A stretch of DNA of 38,080 nucleotides from Neobacillus paridis (GCF_016765675.1 NZ_JAESWB010000014.1:1-38080), one strand, 5' to 3'. Counted from the stretch's first letter, positions 6,578 to 14,641 are shown. Notes: generated by a model from the sequence alone, not told the origin. Made by a program: numbers and translations.

Positions 6578-8593
6578 CTATTGGTTAAGGTCTATTGAAT
6601 ATTTGGCGAAGCCGTTGTTTGATGGTCCGAGGTATTGGATATCTTTGTATAGGTTGACATAGTTTTGCGCTTTTGGTGATGAGTAGAATGTCGTTATTGT
6701 TCTGCCTTTGATTTTCGCGATCGACCAGTTTTGGTCGGCAGAAGGATTGAGCGTGTTGTTCCTCTGGATATAGCTGGCAATAATCTGTCGGCTTTCGACT
6801 GGTGTTTTTACAATGATCTCTCCCTGCTTAACTCCAGGAAAAATGGTGCTTGAAGCGCGGTAGTTGTTAGTCGCCACAATAAACCGCTGCTCTCTCGTTA
6901 CCGCCCTACCCTGATAGGTAAGATTGACAATTCGTGTGTTATTCACATTCAGGACATTGCCATTAACGTCGTATTTTGCCGGCTTCGTCACATCAATTTG
7001 GTATTCTACCCCATCCATAACATCAAAATTATAAGAACGGAAATCAGGATTGATTAATTGCTGCTCCTCTGTTTTCCCAGGATCAATTTGATTGAACTGG
7101 CCCGCACTCATCTCCAGCCAATCTTTCAGTTGGGCGCCATTCACCAAAACCGCATAAAGCAAATTTGGATAGACATATAGATCGGCAACATTTTTAATTG
7201 CCAAGCTGCCTTTCGGGATATCCGTATAATAATCGGCTCCCCCGCGGCCGCCTGCTTTGAACGGTGCTGCCGCAGACAACACAGGAATACTGGCATATTG
7301 GCTGAAAGCTGGGTCCCTCAATTTTTCCTGCAAATAATCGGTCTGGGCATTGTTCAAAATTTGCACCGAAGGGTCGTCTTTAACAAGTGCAAAATAGCTG
7401 AAGATTGGTGCGGTTGTTTCGCCGACAGCCCGATTGACATAATTAATCGTAGCTTTATGCTCTGGTAAAATTGCCTTCATTAATTTCTGATCAGTCGCTA
7501 CTAGAGAGTATCCTTTTTCATCAGTAATCGGCCTTAATGAACCGCTCCCGTCAACGACCTGCCACTTTCCGTGTTTCTTCTGTAATTGCAAGTCGACCAC
7601 TCCCAGATGACTGCCAAACGCCCCGGGCATTACCACTGGTTTACCGTTGATTGTGCCTTTCTCCAAATCCGTGTGAGGCAGATCCTTATATTTTGGTCCT
7701 GGAAAGGTATTGTGCTGATGGCCTGCTAAAATAGCATCAATATCCTTAATTGTTGATAAATAATACGCTGCGTTTTCCATTCCTGGCTGGTAGGTTTTGG
7801 CGCTAATCCCCGTATGGGCCAAAGCAACGATGACATCGGCCCCGTTCTTTTTCATGATTGGAACCCATTCCTGCGCCGCTTCGACAATCGATTTTGTGAT
7901 TACTTTCCCTTCCAGGTTCGCTCGATCCCATTCACTTATTTGCGGCGGTGTAAAACCAATTACCCCCACCTTAAGGGTATGCTGTTCTCCCTGTTCATCC
8001 ACGACTTTCTTTTTCAGCAGGATATATGGTGGAAAGTAAGGTTTATTTTTTCCATGATGAACATTGGCGTCTAGGATATTAGCATTCACGACAGGCATTT
8101 GCGCCCCTTTAAGTGCCTCAGTTAAAAAATCAAGGCCGTAATTAAACTCATGGTTACCTAGAGTAATGGCATCATAGCCAAGCAGATTAAATGCGCGGTA
8201 AACCGGATGAACGTAGCCCTTTGTTAGTCCTTTGTTTTCGGCTACATAGTCACCGAGAGGATTGCCTTGAATGTGGTCGCCATTGTCAAACAGCATAGAG
8301 TTTTTCACTTCTTTTCTGGCTTGCTTGATGAGAGTCGCTGTTTTAACCAAACCAACCTTGTTATCCTCTTTTGTCTGGTAATAGTCATAATTCGCCAAGT
8401 ATACGTGGAGATCCGACGTCTCCAGCAAGCGCAGCTGCACCGTACTATCACCACCATTAATTTTATTATCATTGCCGCTACCGAAACCAACACGTCCGGC
8501 AGAACCTTTCTCAGCCGCTAATACCTCAGTTGGACCCAACTGCATCGCTATGAAAAAAAGCAAAACCACCACCACCAAAAGCTGCTTCTCCAA
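6578..8593 (-). CDS. Secreted 2',3'-cyclic-nucleotide 2'-phosphodiesterase/3'-nucleotidase (CpdB/YfkN type)
   Basis: The 671-residue product has a signal peptide (about 1-27, hydrophobic VVVVLLFFIAM and AXA-like site VLAAEKG), a calcineurin-like metallophosphatase domain (about 50-370: TSDLHVYL, DNGDHIQG, TLGNHEFNYG, ALAHTG, LAGHQHNTF) and a C-terminal 5'-nucleotidase domain (about 400-640, with NNYRASS for base stacking and an AGGRGGADYYTDI loop). Enzymes of this type hydrolyse 2',3'-cyclic nucleotides and 3'-nucleotides outside the membrane for phosphate and nucleoside scavenging. No sortase LPXTG motif or surface-layer domain follows, so it is likely secreted or loosely wall-bound. TTG 8593 is preferred because AGGGAGGA stands 9 bases upstream; the upstream TTG at 8632 has no site. 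Confidence 0.9.
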   Translation of the reverse strand: MEKQLLVVVVLLFFIAMQLGPTEVLAAEKGSAGRVGFGSGNDNKINGGDSTVQLRLLETSDLHVYLANYDYYQTKEDNKVGLVKTATLIKQARKEVKNSMLFDNGDHIQGNPLGDYVAENKGLTKGYVHPVYRAFNLLGYDAITLGNHEFNYGLDFLTEALKGAQMPVVNANILDANVHHGKNKPYFPPYILLKKKVVDEQGEQHTLKVGVIGFTPPQISEWDRANLEGKVITKSIVEAAQEWVPIMKKNGADVIVALAHTGISAKTYQPGMENAAYYLSTIKDIDAILAGHQHNTFPGPKYKDLPHTDLEKGTINGKPVVMPGAFGSHLGVVDLQLQKKHGKWQVVDGSGSLRPITDEKGYSLVATDQKLMKAILPEHKATINYVNRAVGETTAPIFSYFALVKDDPSVQILNNAQTDYLQEKLRDPAFSQYASIPVLSAAAPFKAGGRGGADYYTDIPKGSLAIKNVADLYVYPNLLYAVLVNGAQLKDWLEMSAGQFNQIDPGKTEEQQLINPDFRSYNFDVMDGVEYQIDVTKPAKYDVNGNVLNVNNTRIVNLTYQGRAVTREQRFIVATNNYRASSTIFPGVKQGEIIVKTPVESRQIIASYIQRNNTLNPSADQNWSIAKIKGRTITTFYSSPKAQNYVNLYKDIQYLGPSNNGFAKYSIDLNQ

Positions 8594-8661
8594 TGTTAAA
8601 AATCCTCCCTTTATAAAAAAAGATACAAACAAAGTCTATTATTTGTAATAAACAGAAGAAT

Positions 8662-8827
8662 ATAACTTGGTGTCATAACTTGGTGTCAGGCACCATCCAT
8701 GGACACAAATCCACCTGGGGCGGACACAAAAAATGGAAAATTGTTCTCCCCAGGTGGACAAAATGCGGCAAATGTCTTTTTGTGGTGTCAGGCACCATGT
8801 GAAAAATTCACATGGTGCCTGAATACC
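8662..8827 (+). repeat. Dispersed repeat copy R4 with a perfect hairpin
   Basis: This is the largest copy. It starts with a 13-bp direct duplication (ATAACTTGGTGTC-like, 8662-8687), has exact cores at 8682-8694 and 8784-8796, an internal inverted pair CCACCTGGGG (8711-8720) and CCCCAGGTGG (8748-8757), and ends in a perfect 14-bp inverted repeat, AGGCACCATGTGAA (8790-8803) and TTCACATGGTGCCT (8807-8820), with a 3-base loop. It lies between divergent genes. Confidence 0.85.
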
Positions 8828-9010
8828 TTGGATTATTGCGCGTATTAAGGGGAGGTTTGGGCTGGCAGGGGGGTTCTTACTCTAGCCAGCGGAGATATTA
8901 ATGGAAATTATTACTGATTTGAAAATATTTTGTCACGAAACTAGTAAACTACTGAAATAATCCTGTAATACTAGTATGTTATCGTTTTAAACATAGAAAG
9001 GGGTTTGAAT

Positions 9011-9583
9011 ATGAAGAAATTCCTCCTAACATTTGGTTTAGCAGGTCTTGTTTTATTGGGAAGCAATCACGCAGCTTCAGCCGCTACCAATACATATACC
9101 GTAAAAAGCGGGGACTCACTTTACCGAATAGCCAAAATCTATAAAACTTCGGTAAACAATTTAAAAAAATGGAATCACCTTAAATCAAATATAATTCATC
9201 CTAAGCAGAAATTGGCCGTCTACAGTTCGACTAAATCTGCATCTAAGAAAGTACAAAAAGCTTCAACAAGTAAGTCGAAGAAATCAAAGGTTATCAGATC
9301 AATGACGGTTACGGCAACTGCCTACACAGCCAGTTGCAAACGCTGTTCAGGAATTACAGCTACCGGTTTAAATCTCAGAAAAAACCCGAAGCTGAAAGTA
9401 ATATCTGTCGACCCGCGCTTAATTAAATTAGGAACAAAGGTATATGTGGAAGGCTATGGTTATGCCGTTGCAGCTGATACTGGCGGTGCCATGCGTGGCA
9501 AAAAAATTGATGTCTTCATTCCATCCAAGAAGAAAGCACTTCAATGGGGAAGAAAAACGGTAAAAGTAAAGATTTTAAAATAA
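9011..9583 (+). CDS. yocH: LysM plus 3D-domain cell-wall protein (YocH-like)
   Basis: The 190-residue exported protein has a signal peptide (about 1-25, ending SAA), one LysM peptidoglycan-binding domain (about 28-72, YTVKSGDSLYRIAKIY), a Lys/Ser-rich linker (75-98) and a C-terminal 3D domain (about 100-190) with the catalytic-type Asp residues in SVDPRLIKLGTKVYVEGYG and AADTGGAMRGKKIDVFI. The 3D fold is shared with lytic transglycosylases of the MltA/RpfB kind. B. subtilis YocH is a WalR-controlled muralytic protein; only one LysM is present here against two there. ATG 9011 stands 7 bases after AAAGGGG. A palindrome ATACTAGTAT (8968-8977) lies upstream but I could not confirm a WalR box. The gene is monocistronic with its own terminator. 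Confidence 0.85.
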   Translation: MKKFLLTFGLAGLVLLGSNHAASAATNTYTVKSGDSLYRIAKIYKTSVNNLKKWNHLKSNIIHPKQKLAVYSSTKSASKKVQKASTSKSKKSKVIRSMTVTATAYTASCKRCSGITATGLNLRKNPKLKVISVDPRLIKLGTKVYVEGYGYAVAADTGGAMRGKKIDVFIPSKKKALQWGRKTVKVKILK

Positions 9584-9596
9584 AATTATTAGACAC

Positions 9597-9634
9597 AAAA
9601 GCCCCAGGTGATAGGGAAATCACCTGGGGCTTTT
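9597..9634 (+). terminator. Bidirectional terminator between yocH-like gene and galE
   Basis: AGCCCCAGGTGAT (9600-9612) pairs with ATCACCTGGGGCT (9619-9631), flanked by AAAA and TTTT, so it can end transcripts on both strands of this convergent pair. Confidence 0.9.
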
Positions 9635-9681
9635 CTATAGGTGCGAAGTACTTAATATATTTTCCATGCACCTTTCTATTT

Positions 9682-10653
9682 TTAGTATGTTTGGTTTTGG
9701 TGCCATTTCCAGGCATCGGCGATAATTTGTTCCAAGTTTCTTTCCGCTTTCCAGCCTAATTCGTCGTCGATTTTTTGGGAAGACGCCACGAGTCTTGCGG
9801 GGTCGCCCGGGCGACGGTCCGCCATTTCGATATTGGCCTTTAGGCCCGTCACGCGCTCACACGTCTCAATCACTTCTTTGACCGAATAACCGAGTCCATT
9901 GCCCAAATTATAAATCTCCGCTGATTTTTCCCCAGACAATAACGCCTCAAGGGCGAGAATATGAGCAGAAGCCAAATCGGTGACATGAATATAATCACGG
10001 ATACATGTACCATCCTCTGTTTCATAATCCGAGCCAAACACCGAAACCTTGTCCCGTTGTCCTAAGAGATGCTGCAGCACAATTGGAATCAAATGCGTTT
10101 CCGGATCATGACTTTCGCCAATTACTGCTGACTTATGAGCACCTGCCGCATTAAAGTAGCGCAGGACCACATACTTCAATCCATAGGCTTTTGAAAAATC
10201 AGCAAGCACCTGCTCAACCATTAATTTCGAACGACCATACGGATTAATTGGTGCAGTAGGAGTTGTTTCATCGATCATATCAACATTTGGAATACCGTAA
10301 GTTGCTGCTGTCGATGAAAAAATAAAGTTTTTCACCTTGAATCTCATCATTACTTTTAACAGCATGATCGTGGATGCTACGTTATTTTCGTAATATTTTA
10401 AAGGGTCGACTACCGATTCCCCAACTAGGCTGTTTGCTGCGAAATGCATGACGGCTTTTATTGGATAGCTTCTGAACACCATTAATAAATCATCTACATT
10501 ACCAAGGTCACCTTTTACAAAAATCGCCCGATTATCGACTGCTTCACGATGACCGGTTGACAAGTTGTCCAACACAACAACCTCTTCTTTTTCGACTAAT
10601 TCCTTCACAAGATGGCTGCCAATGTAGCCAGCTCCGCCGACAACGAGAATCAT
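9682..10653 (-). CDS. galE: UDP-glucose 4-epimerase
   Basis: The 323-residue cytoplasmic extended short-chain dehydrogenase/reductase interconverts UDP-glucose and UDP-galactose. Visible are the NAD-binding GGAGYIGSH at residues 6-14, LDNLSTG, the catalytic Ser-Ser-Thr of FSSTAATYG, the YGRSK Tyr/Lys pair, the RYFNAAGA loop and the substrate loop DGTCIRDYIHVTDLA. Length is normal for the family. ATG 10653 stands 9 bases after AAGGAG. It is not next to galK/galT; together with galU at 25288 it points to nucleotide-sugar supply for wall teichoic acid or polysaccharide (inference). Confidence 0.95.
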   Translation of the reverse strand: MILVVGGAGYIGSHLVKELVEKEEVVVLDNLSTGHREAVDNRAIFVKGDLGNVDDLLMVFRSYPIKAVMHFAANSLVGESVVDPLKYYENNVASTIMLLKVMMRFKVKNFIFSSTAATYGIPNVDMIDETTPTAPINPYGRSKLMVEQVLADFSKAYGLKYVVLRYFNAAGAHKSAVIGESHDPETHLIPIVLQHLLGQRDKVSVFGSDYETEDGTCIRDYIHVTDLASAHILALEALLSGEKSAEIYNLGNGLGYSVKEVIETCERVTGLKANIEMADRRPGDPARLVASSQKIDDELGWKAERNLEQIIADAWKWHQNQTY

Positions 10654-10695
10654 AGTACATTGCTCCTTAAAAATAAGATTCTTCTTACGTTAAGT

Positions 10696-10710
10696 ATTAT
10701 AACATTTTTA
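10696..10710 (-). promoter_or_regulatory. Extended -10 promoter of galE
   Basis: On the minus strand TGTTATAAT (TG-N-TATAAT, hexamer at 10701-10696) lies about 40 bases upstream of the galE start; the -35 region is weak, which fits an extended -10 promoter. Confidence 0.5.
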
Positions 10711-10837
10711 AAACATATCCGCTTGTTATACGTTATGGAAGTTTAGAAACTGCTGAAAACCCTCCACGTCCTTAATCCTTTTATTTCAATATATAGATTA
10801 TGGAGGTACTCAGATCGGCGGAACGGTCTATTCTGGA

Positions 10838-10864
10838 ACGATTTTCCGCGTGTACCATACCATA
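10838..10864 (+). promoter_or_regulatory. Candidate sigma-K promoter of the CwlC-like amidase
   Basis: CATACCATA at 10856-10864 fits the sigma-K -10 form CATA-N3-TA, and an AC pair at 10838-10839 stands 16 bases upstream. The start codon follows about 40 bases later. B. subtilis cwlC is a sigma-K gene, which makes this reading plausible; the -35 motif is short and carries little weight. Confidence 0.4.
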
Positions 10865-10902
10865 TTATGTAACATCTATTTAATTTGAATGGAGGAGATA
10901 AA

Positions 10903-12603
10903 ATGAAGCTTTATTTAGACCCAGGACATGGCGGACAAGATCCTGGTGCCCAGGGGAATGGGTTGAATGAGAAGGACATTACCTTGGATATTGCGCTCAA
11001 ACTGCGCAAAATCCTCCTCAATGACTATGAAAATGTCGACGTGAAAATGAGCCGTACAAGTGATACTACCGTTAGTTTAAGTCAGCGGACCACAGAGGCC
11101 AACAAATGGGGAGCAGACTTTTATTTAGCGATTCATATCAATTCCGACAGCAAGACTGCTCAAGGCTACGAAGACTATATATATCGCGATTTAGCAAGCA
11201 CTTCTACAACAGCAAAATATCAAAATATTATTCACACCGAAGTATTAAAAATGAACAAGTTACAGGACCGCGGCGAGAAAAAGGCCAATTTTCACGTGCT
11301 TCGGGAGTCAGCCATGCCGGCTTTGTTAACCGAGAACGGTTTTATCGATAATGCCCACGATGCCGCGTTAATGAAACAGGGCTCTTGGCGCCAGGATGTC
11401 GCCCAAGGTCACGCAAACGGTCTGGCGAAGGCTTTTAAACTTAAAAAGAAAGCGCCTGCCACCAAGCCGAAAGAACCAACCAAAGCAGCGGACAGCAATG
11501 CGGCAACAGTCTATAAAGTCATGGTCGGCTCGTTTAAAGCAAAGGAAAATGCCCAAGAAAGAGTCGCAGCCCTAAGCAAGATCGGCATGAAATCATCGAT
11601 CGTGACTGCCAAAATATCAGGTGCCACCTGGTATCGGGTCCAAGCTGGGTCTTTTACAAGCCGCCCAAAAGCGGAGGCACTGTTAAACAAGCTGGAAAAG
11701 GTAGGATATAATGACTCCTTTATTGTAATCGAAAAAGAAAGCACCTCAGACAATAAAAGTGGAAAATCCGCCAGCGGAACCAGTGCAAATTCCGGCAAGA
11801 GCATCGCAAATTCCGAAGGGAGCAACACCAATTCTGGCGGGAGCAGCACTAATTCTGGCGAGAACAGCAACAATGCTGGCGGGAGCAACACTAATTCCGG
11901 CGAGAACAGCAACAATGCTGGCGGGAGCAGCACCAATTCCAGCGAGAACAGCATCAATTCCGGCGAAAAAACAGGAGAAGATGGTGGAAACACTAGCGCA
12001 ACCGAAAGTTCCAGTGAAAACTCAAGCAGCAATTCCTCCGCCGGCAGTACGACGGTCGACCCGGTGAACGGCAGCCCATCCGGCTTCACCATTTTAGGAC
12101 CGATTTTCCTATCCCCTGAACAGATGAATCGGTTTGTCAAAAATATAAACCCCAAAGCACCCGAACTGGGAAGTTATTATCTAACCTTTGGAGATTACTA
12201 TGGGATTAGAGGAGACGTGGCTTTTGCACAAGCCCTACTTGAAACAGACTATTTTCGGTTTACCGGGGATGTGACTCTTGAGCAAAATAACTTTTCGGGG
12301 TTAGGTGCTACAGGATCCAAAGCCCGAGGCGCAAGCTTTAAAACAGCGGAAGAAGGGGTACTCGCACATCTTCAGCATTTATATGCCTACGCTACCACAA
12401 AAAATCTGCCCAGCCGCTATCCACTCGTAGACCCCCGCTTTCATTTAGTTGAAAGAGGCTCTGCTCCAACATGGATCGCCTTAAACGGAAAATGGGCTGT
12501 TCCCGGTAGAAATTACGGGCAAACCATTTTAGATATATATGAAAGAATGCTTCACACCTCGATTCAACACCTTGAAACCACCCGGCAAAACCTCAACCCT
12601 TAA
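10903..12603 (+). CDS. CwlC-like N-acetylmuramoyl-L-alanine amidase with SPOR and glucosaminidase domains
   Basis: The 566-residue product starts directly with an Amidase_3 catalytic domain (about 1-180): DPGHGGQDPGAQGNG, Glu in NGLNEKD, HINSD, and NFHVLRESAMPALLTENGF, closely like B. subtilis CwlC. A SPOR-type repeat domain (about 200-272, VYKVMVGSFKAKENA and TWYRVQAGSFTSRPKA) binds denuded glycan. A 100-residue Ser/Asn/Gly linker follows (about 275-385). The C-terminus (about 395-560) is a LytD/FlgJ-like glucosaminidase domain (QALLETDYFRF, NNFSGLGATG, WAVPGRNYGQ). CwlC itself ends after SPOR, so this is a two-enzyme fusion cutting both stem peptides and glycan. Like CwlC it has no signal peptide, consistent with release at mother-cell lysis. 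ATG 10903 follows GGAGGAGATAAA. Confidence 0.9.
   Translation: MKLYLDPGHGGQDPGAQGNGLNEKDITLDIALKLRKILLNDYENVDVKMSRTSDTTVSLSQRTTEANKWGADFYLAIHINSDSKTAQGYEDYIYRDLASTSTTAKYQNIIHTEVLKMNKLQDRGEKKANFHVLRESAMPALLTENGFIDNAHDAALMKQGSWRQDVAQGHANGLAKAFKLKKKAPATKPKEPTKAADSNAATVYKVMVGSFKAKENAQERVAALSKIGMKSSIVTAKISGATWYRVQAGSFTSRPKAEALLNKLEKVGYNDSFIVIEKESTSDNKSGKSASGTSANSGKSIANSEGSNTNSGGSSTNSGENSNNAGGSNTNSGENSNNAGGSSTNSSENSINSGEKTGEDGGNTSATESSSENSSSNSSAGSTTVDPVNGSPSGFTILGPIFLSPEQMNRFVKNINPKAPELGSYYLTFGDYYGIRGDVAFAQALLETDYFRFTGDVTLEQNNFSGLGATGSKARGASFKTAEEGVLAHLQHLYAYATTKNLPSRYPLVDPRFHLVERGSAPTWIALNGKWAVPGRNYGQTILDIYERMLHTSIQHLETTRQNLNP
11821..11967 (+). repeat. Seven 21-bp tandem repeats coding for the amidase linker
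   Basis: Seven in-frame 21-bp units encode alternating heptads of the kinds SNTNSGG and ENSNNAG. Diverged units extend upstream to about 11781. Such arrays change copy number by slippage, so linker length probably varies between strains without a frameshift. Confidence 0.85.
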
Positions 12604-12630
12604 CAATCGAGAGTTGCCAAGCCACTGCTG

Positions 12631-12658
12631 AAAAGACCTGTCGCACGGGTCTTTTTTC
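12631..12658 (+). terminator. Terminator of the amidase gene
   Basis: AAAAGACC (12631-12638) pairs with GGTCTTTT (12648-12655), followed by more T residues, 28 bases after the stop codon. Confidence 0.85.
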
Positions 12659-12666
12659 TTTCCTTC

Positions 12667-12680
12667 GGCATCAGGCACCA
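12667..12680 (+). repeat. Degenerate repeat core R5
   Basis: GGCATCAGGCACCA differs from the family core at two positions and lacks the TGTCCAC modules. It directly follows the amidase terminator. Confidence 0.5.
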
Positions 12681-12765
12681 TTCGGTTTTTTTTCAAAAAA
12701 GACAATCTCCGCTTGGATTAGGTAGGAATGAACAGACATTATTCAGGGAAAAATAAAATTCACTA

Positions 12766-12824
12766 TTGAAATTCCATTTAAAAACGAATAATATATTAAT
12801 TGTTTTTAAAAAATGTTCGTGTTT
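12766..12824 (+). promoter_or_regulatory. PurR operator (two PurBoxes) over the pbuO promoter
   Basis: A CGAA-centred half (TAAAACGAATAAT, 12780-12792) and an inverted half (AATGTTCGTGTTT, 12812-12824) have 27 bases between CGAA and TTCG, the distance expected for B. subtilis PurBox pairs (14-bp boxes with a 17-base gap). The inverted box reads AAACACGAACATT on the other strand, close to AWWWCCGAACWWT. A sigma-A promoter TTGAAA (12766-12771), 17-base spacer, TAATAT (12789-12794) overlaps the first box. No purine riboswitch aptamer is visible. Confidence 0.65.
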
Positions 12825-12837
12825 ACGGAGGAACAGC

Positions 12838-14139
12838 ATGTTTAAACTAAAAGAAAATCGAACAAACGTTAAAACTGAGTTAATCGCCGGAATTACTACC
12901 TTTTTTACCATGGTTTACATCGTAGTGGTGAACCCGGTTATTCTTTCGGATGCCGGTGTTCCATTTAATCAAGTTTTCACCGCTACGATCATTGCTTCTG
13001 TTATCGGAACCCTTTGGATGGCACTGTTTGCCAACTATCCAATTGCGATCGCTCCCGGGATGGGGCTCAATGCTTACTTTGCCTATTCAGTCGTCGGCGG
13101 TCCGCAGCACATTAACTACGAAACAGCTTTCGCTGCTGTATTTGTTGCCGGAATTATCTTTGTTATCTTATCTTTAACCCCACTGAGGGAAAAATTGATT
13201 GAGGCCATTCCCGAAAATCTGAAGTACGGAATTACCGCAGGAATTGGCCTATTTATTGCCTTTATCAGCTTACGCTTAACCAAAATTATTACTGCTGACC
13301 CTGATAATCTCGTTCGTCTCGGGAACTTGCACACACCGTCAGCAATATTAACGATCGTCGGCCTCGCCATTACCCTGATATTACTATTGTTACGGGTGAA
13401 TGGAGCGTTATTTTTCGGAATGATCATTTCAGGTATCATTGCTTACTTTACAGGCCAGCTTTCATTTGACAAAGGTTTTATTGGGATTCCGTCTTTGCCG
13501 GAAGGCTTGATCATTGCCAATCCGCTTTCGGCCTTTGGCGATGTCATTCAGCACAGCCTCTACGCTGTTGTATTTTCGTTCATTTTGGTGACAATTTTTG
13601 ATACGACCGGAACAATGGTTGGTGTTGCCAACCAAGCTGGCTTAATGAAAGGCGACAAACTGCCGCGAGCCCGCCATGCTTTACTTGCCGACTCATTAGG
13701 AACGGCGGTTGGGGCAATGTTTGGGACGAGCCCAACAACGGCCTTTATTGAATCGACATCAGGTGTTGCCGCTGGCGGCCGGACCGGGCTGACATCGCTT
13801 ACCATTGGTGTTCTGTTTATTCTCGCTGCTTTCTTCGGGCCGCTTGTCAGTGCGGTTTCCGGACTTTCGGCGATCACCGCACCTGCTTTAATCATTGTCG
13901 GAAGTTTGATGATGGGCAGTATTGCCAAAATTCGCTGGGACGAGCTTGACGAGGCCTTTCCGGCTTTTCTGACCATTTTAAGCATGCCCTTGACATCCAG
14001 TATCTCAACAGGTATTGCCCTTGGATTTATCAGCTATCCACTTTTAAAAATAGTTAGAAGAAAGTGGCGCGATGTTCATCCCTTAGTGTATGTGTTCGCT
14101 GTCCTCTTTTTTATTCAGCTGGCATTTTTGCAAAAATAA
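12838..14139 (+). CDS. pbuO: Guanine/hypoxanthine permease, NCS2 AzgA-like (PbuO)
   Basis: The 433-residue integral membrane protein, about 12-14 helices, imports purine bases with protons. It matches B. subtilis PbuO through most of its length, for example in TTFFTMVYIVVVNPVIL, NYPIAIAPGMGLNAY, the TM8 block FDTTGTMVGVANQAG, FGTSPTTAFIESTSGVAAGGRTG and MPLTSSISTGIALGFISYP; the Asp-Thr-Thr-Gly and Thr-Ser-Pro-Thr-Thr segments line the base site in AzgA-type carriers. ATG 12838 has GGAGG 6 bases upstream; an upstream in-frame extension to 12766 lies in the promoter and is rejected. Regulation by PurR is supported by the operator. The gene is monocistronic with a terminator at 14288. Confidence 0.93.
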   Translation: MFKLKENRTNVKTELIAGITTFFTMVYIVVVNPVILSDAGVPFNQVFTATIIASVIGTLWMALFANYPIAIAPGMGLNAYFAYSVVGGPQHINYETAFAAVFVAGIIFVILSLTPLREKLIEAIPENLKYGITAGIGLFIAFISLRLTKIITADPDNLVRLGNLHTPSAILTIVGLAITLILLLLRVNGALFFGMIISGIIAYFTGQLSFDKGFIGIPSLPEGLIIANPLSAFGDVIQHSLYAVVFSFILVTIFDTTGTMVGVANQAGLMKGDKLPRARHALLADSLGTAVGAMFGTSPTTAFIESTSGVAAGGRTGLTSLTIGVLFILAAFFGPLVSAVSGLSAITAPALIIVGSLMMGSIAKIRWDELDEAFPAFLTILSMPLTSSISTGIALGFISYPLLKIVRRKWRDVHPLVYVFAVLFFIQLAFLQK

Positions 14140-14178
14140 TAATGAAGGTTTTTTCTAAAGATTGTGCTATTTTTGAAT

Positions 14179-14275
14179 CGCTAATAAAACCCTTCAATCA
14201 GCTAATATATAACACGAATTCGCTAATAAAACCTATAAATTCGCTAATATATCTGTAAAAATCGCTAATAAAGTA
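14179..14275 (+). repeat. 21-bp tandem repeat with CGCTAATA core
   Basis: The core CGCTAATA (AGCTAATA once) begins at 14179, 14200, 14221, 14242 and 14263, an exact 21-base period over five units, followed alternately by AAA and TAT. The DNA is untranslated, between the pbuO stop codon and its terminator, so the array is in the 3' UTR of pbuO. Confidence 0.85.
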
Positions 14276-14287
14276 TGTTTTTTAAAG

Positions 14288-14314
14288 AAACCGGCATGGT
14301 CTGCCGGTTTTTTC
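14288..14314 (+). terminator. Terminator of pbuO
   Basis: AAACCGGCA (14288-14296) pairs with TGCCGGTTT (14302-14310), followed by TTTT. Confidence 0.85.
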
Positions 14315-14382
14315 ATGCTGCCATAAAATTTCCCTGTTAAATTTTGCAAAATGGGCAAAGCTAACATTGGGAGGTGATCAAG

Positions 14383-14538
14383 TTGTTTTTAGATCCAAAT
14401 TATCGTGGCAATCAATGGGATGAAGAATGGAACAGTGAAGAAGTTCAAAATGAACTGTTTTCATCCGGGATCACCCGTGAGGAATGGGAGCAAAGCCGGA
14501 TTATGGACTTTGATGACGAATACGATGATGATTGGTAA
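14383..14538 (+). CDS. 51-residue acidic protein
   Basis: A TTG codon at 14383 stands 7 bases after the very strong site GGGAGGTGATC and opens a 51-codon frame. The product starts MFLDPNYRGNQWDEEW, has 17 acidic residues and ends in an Asp-rich tail (MDFDDEYDDDW); it has five Trp and no Cys. I do not recognise a family. The ribosome binding site, the biased composition and the location between two terminator-like hairpins make it a likely real gene with its own transcript. The Asp tail could bind metal, but that is only a guess. Confidence 0.65.
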   Translation: MFLDPNYRGNQWDEEWNSEEVQNELFSSGITREEWEQSRIMDFDDEYDDDW

Positions 14539-14601
14539 TATGAAAACAGCTATAAGCCTCTTTATTTAGGAAGCAGTTCAGAAAAGAAGAAAAATATTAT
14601 T

Positions 14602-14641
14602 AAAAATGGTGCCTGACATCCTTGCCAGACACCATTTTTTA
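14602..14641 (+). repeat. Degenerate repeat copy R6 forming a terminator-like hairpin
   Basis: GGTGCCTGACATC (14608-14620), a one-mismatch inverse core, lies in a stem in which AAAAATGGTG pairs with CACCATTTTT (right arm ending at 14640). It sits after the 51-residue gene and just upstream of gpmA, and could act as the terminator of the former. Confidence 0.6.

Noticed and set aside
8964..8982. WalR box upstream of the YocH-like gene
   Set aside because: TGTAAT and TGTTAT hexamers are present but separated by 7 bases instead of 5, so the match to TGTWAH-N5-TGTWAH fails.
11511..12155. Long minus-strand frame opposite the amidase gene
   Set aside because: Its Pro/Leu/Glu repeats are the mirror of the 21-bp coding repeats of the amidase linker, whose frame has clear domains.
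12690..12837. Purine riboswitch before pbuO
   Set aside because: The conserved loop and junction bases of the purine aptamer are absent; a PurR operator explains regulation.
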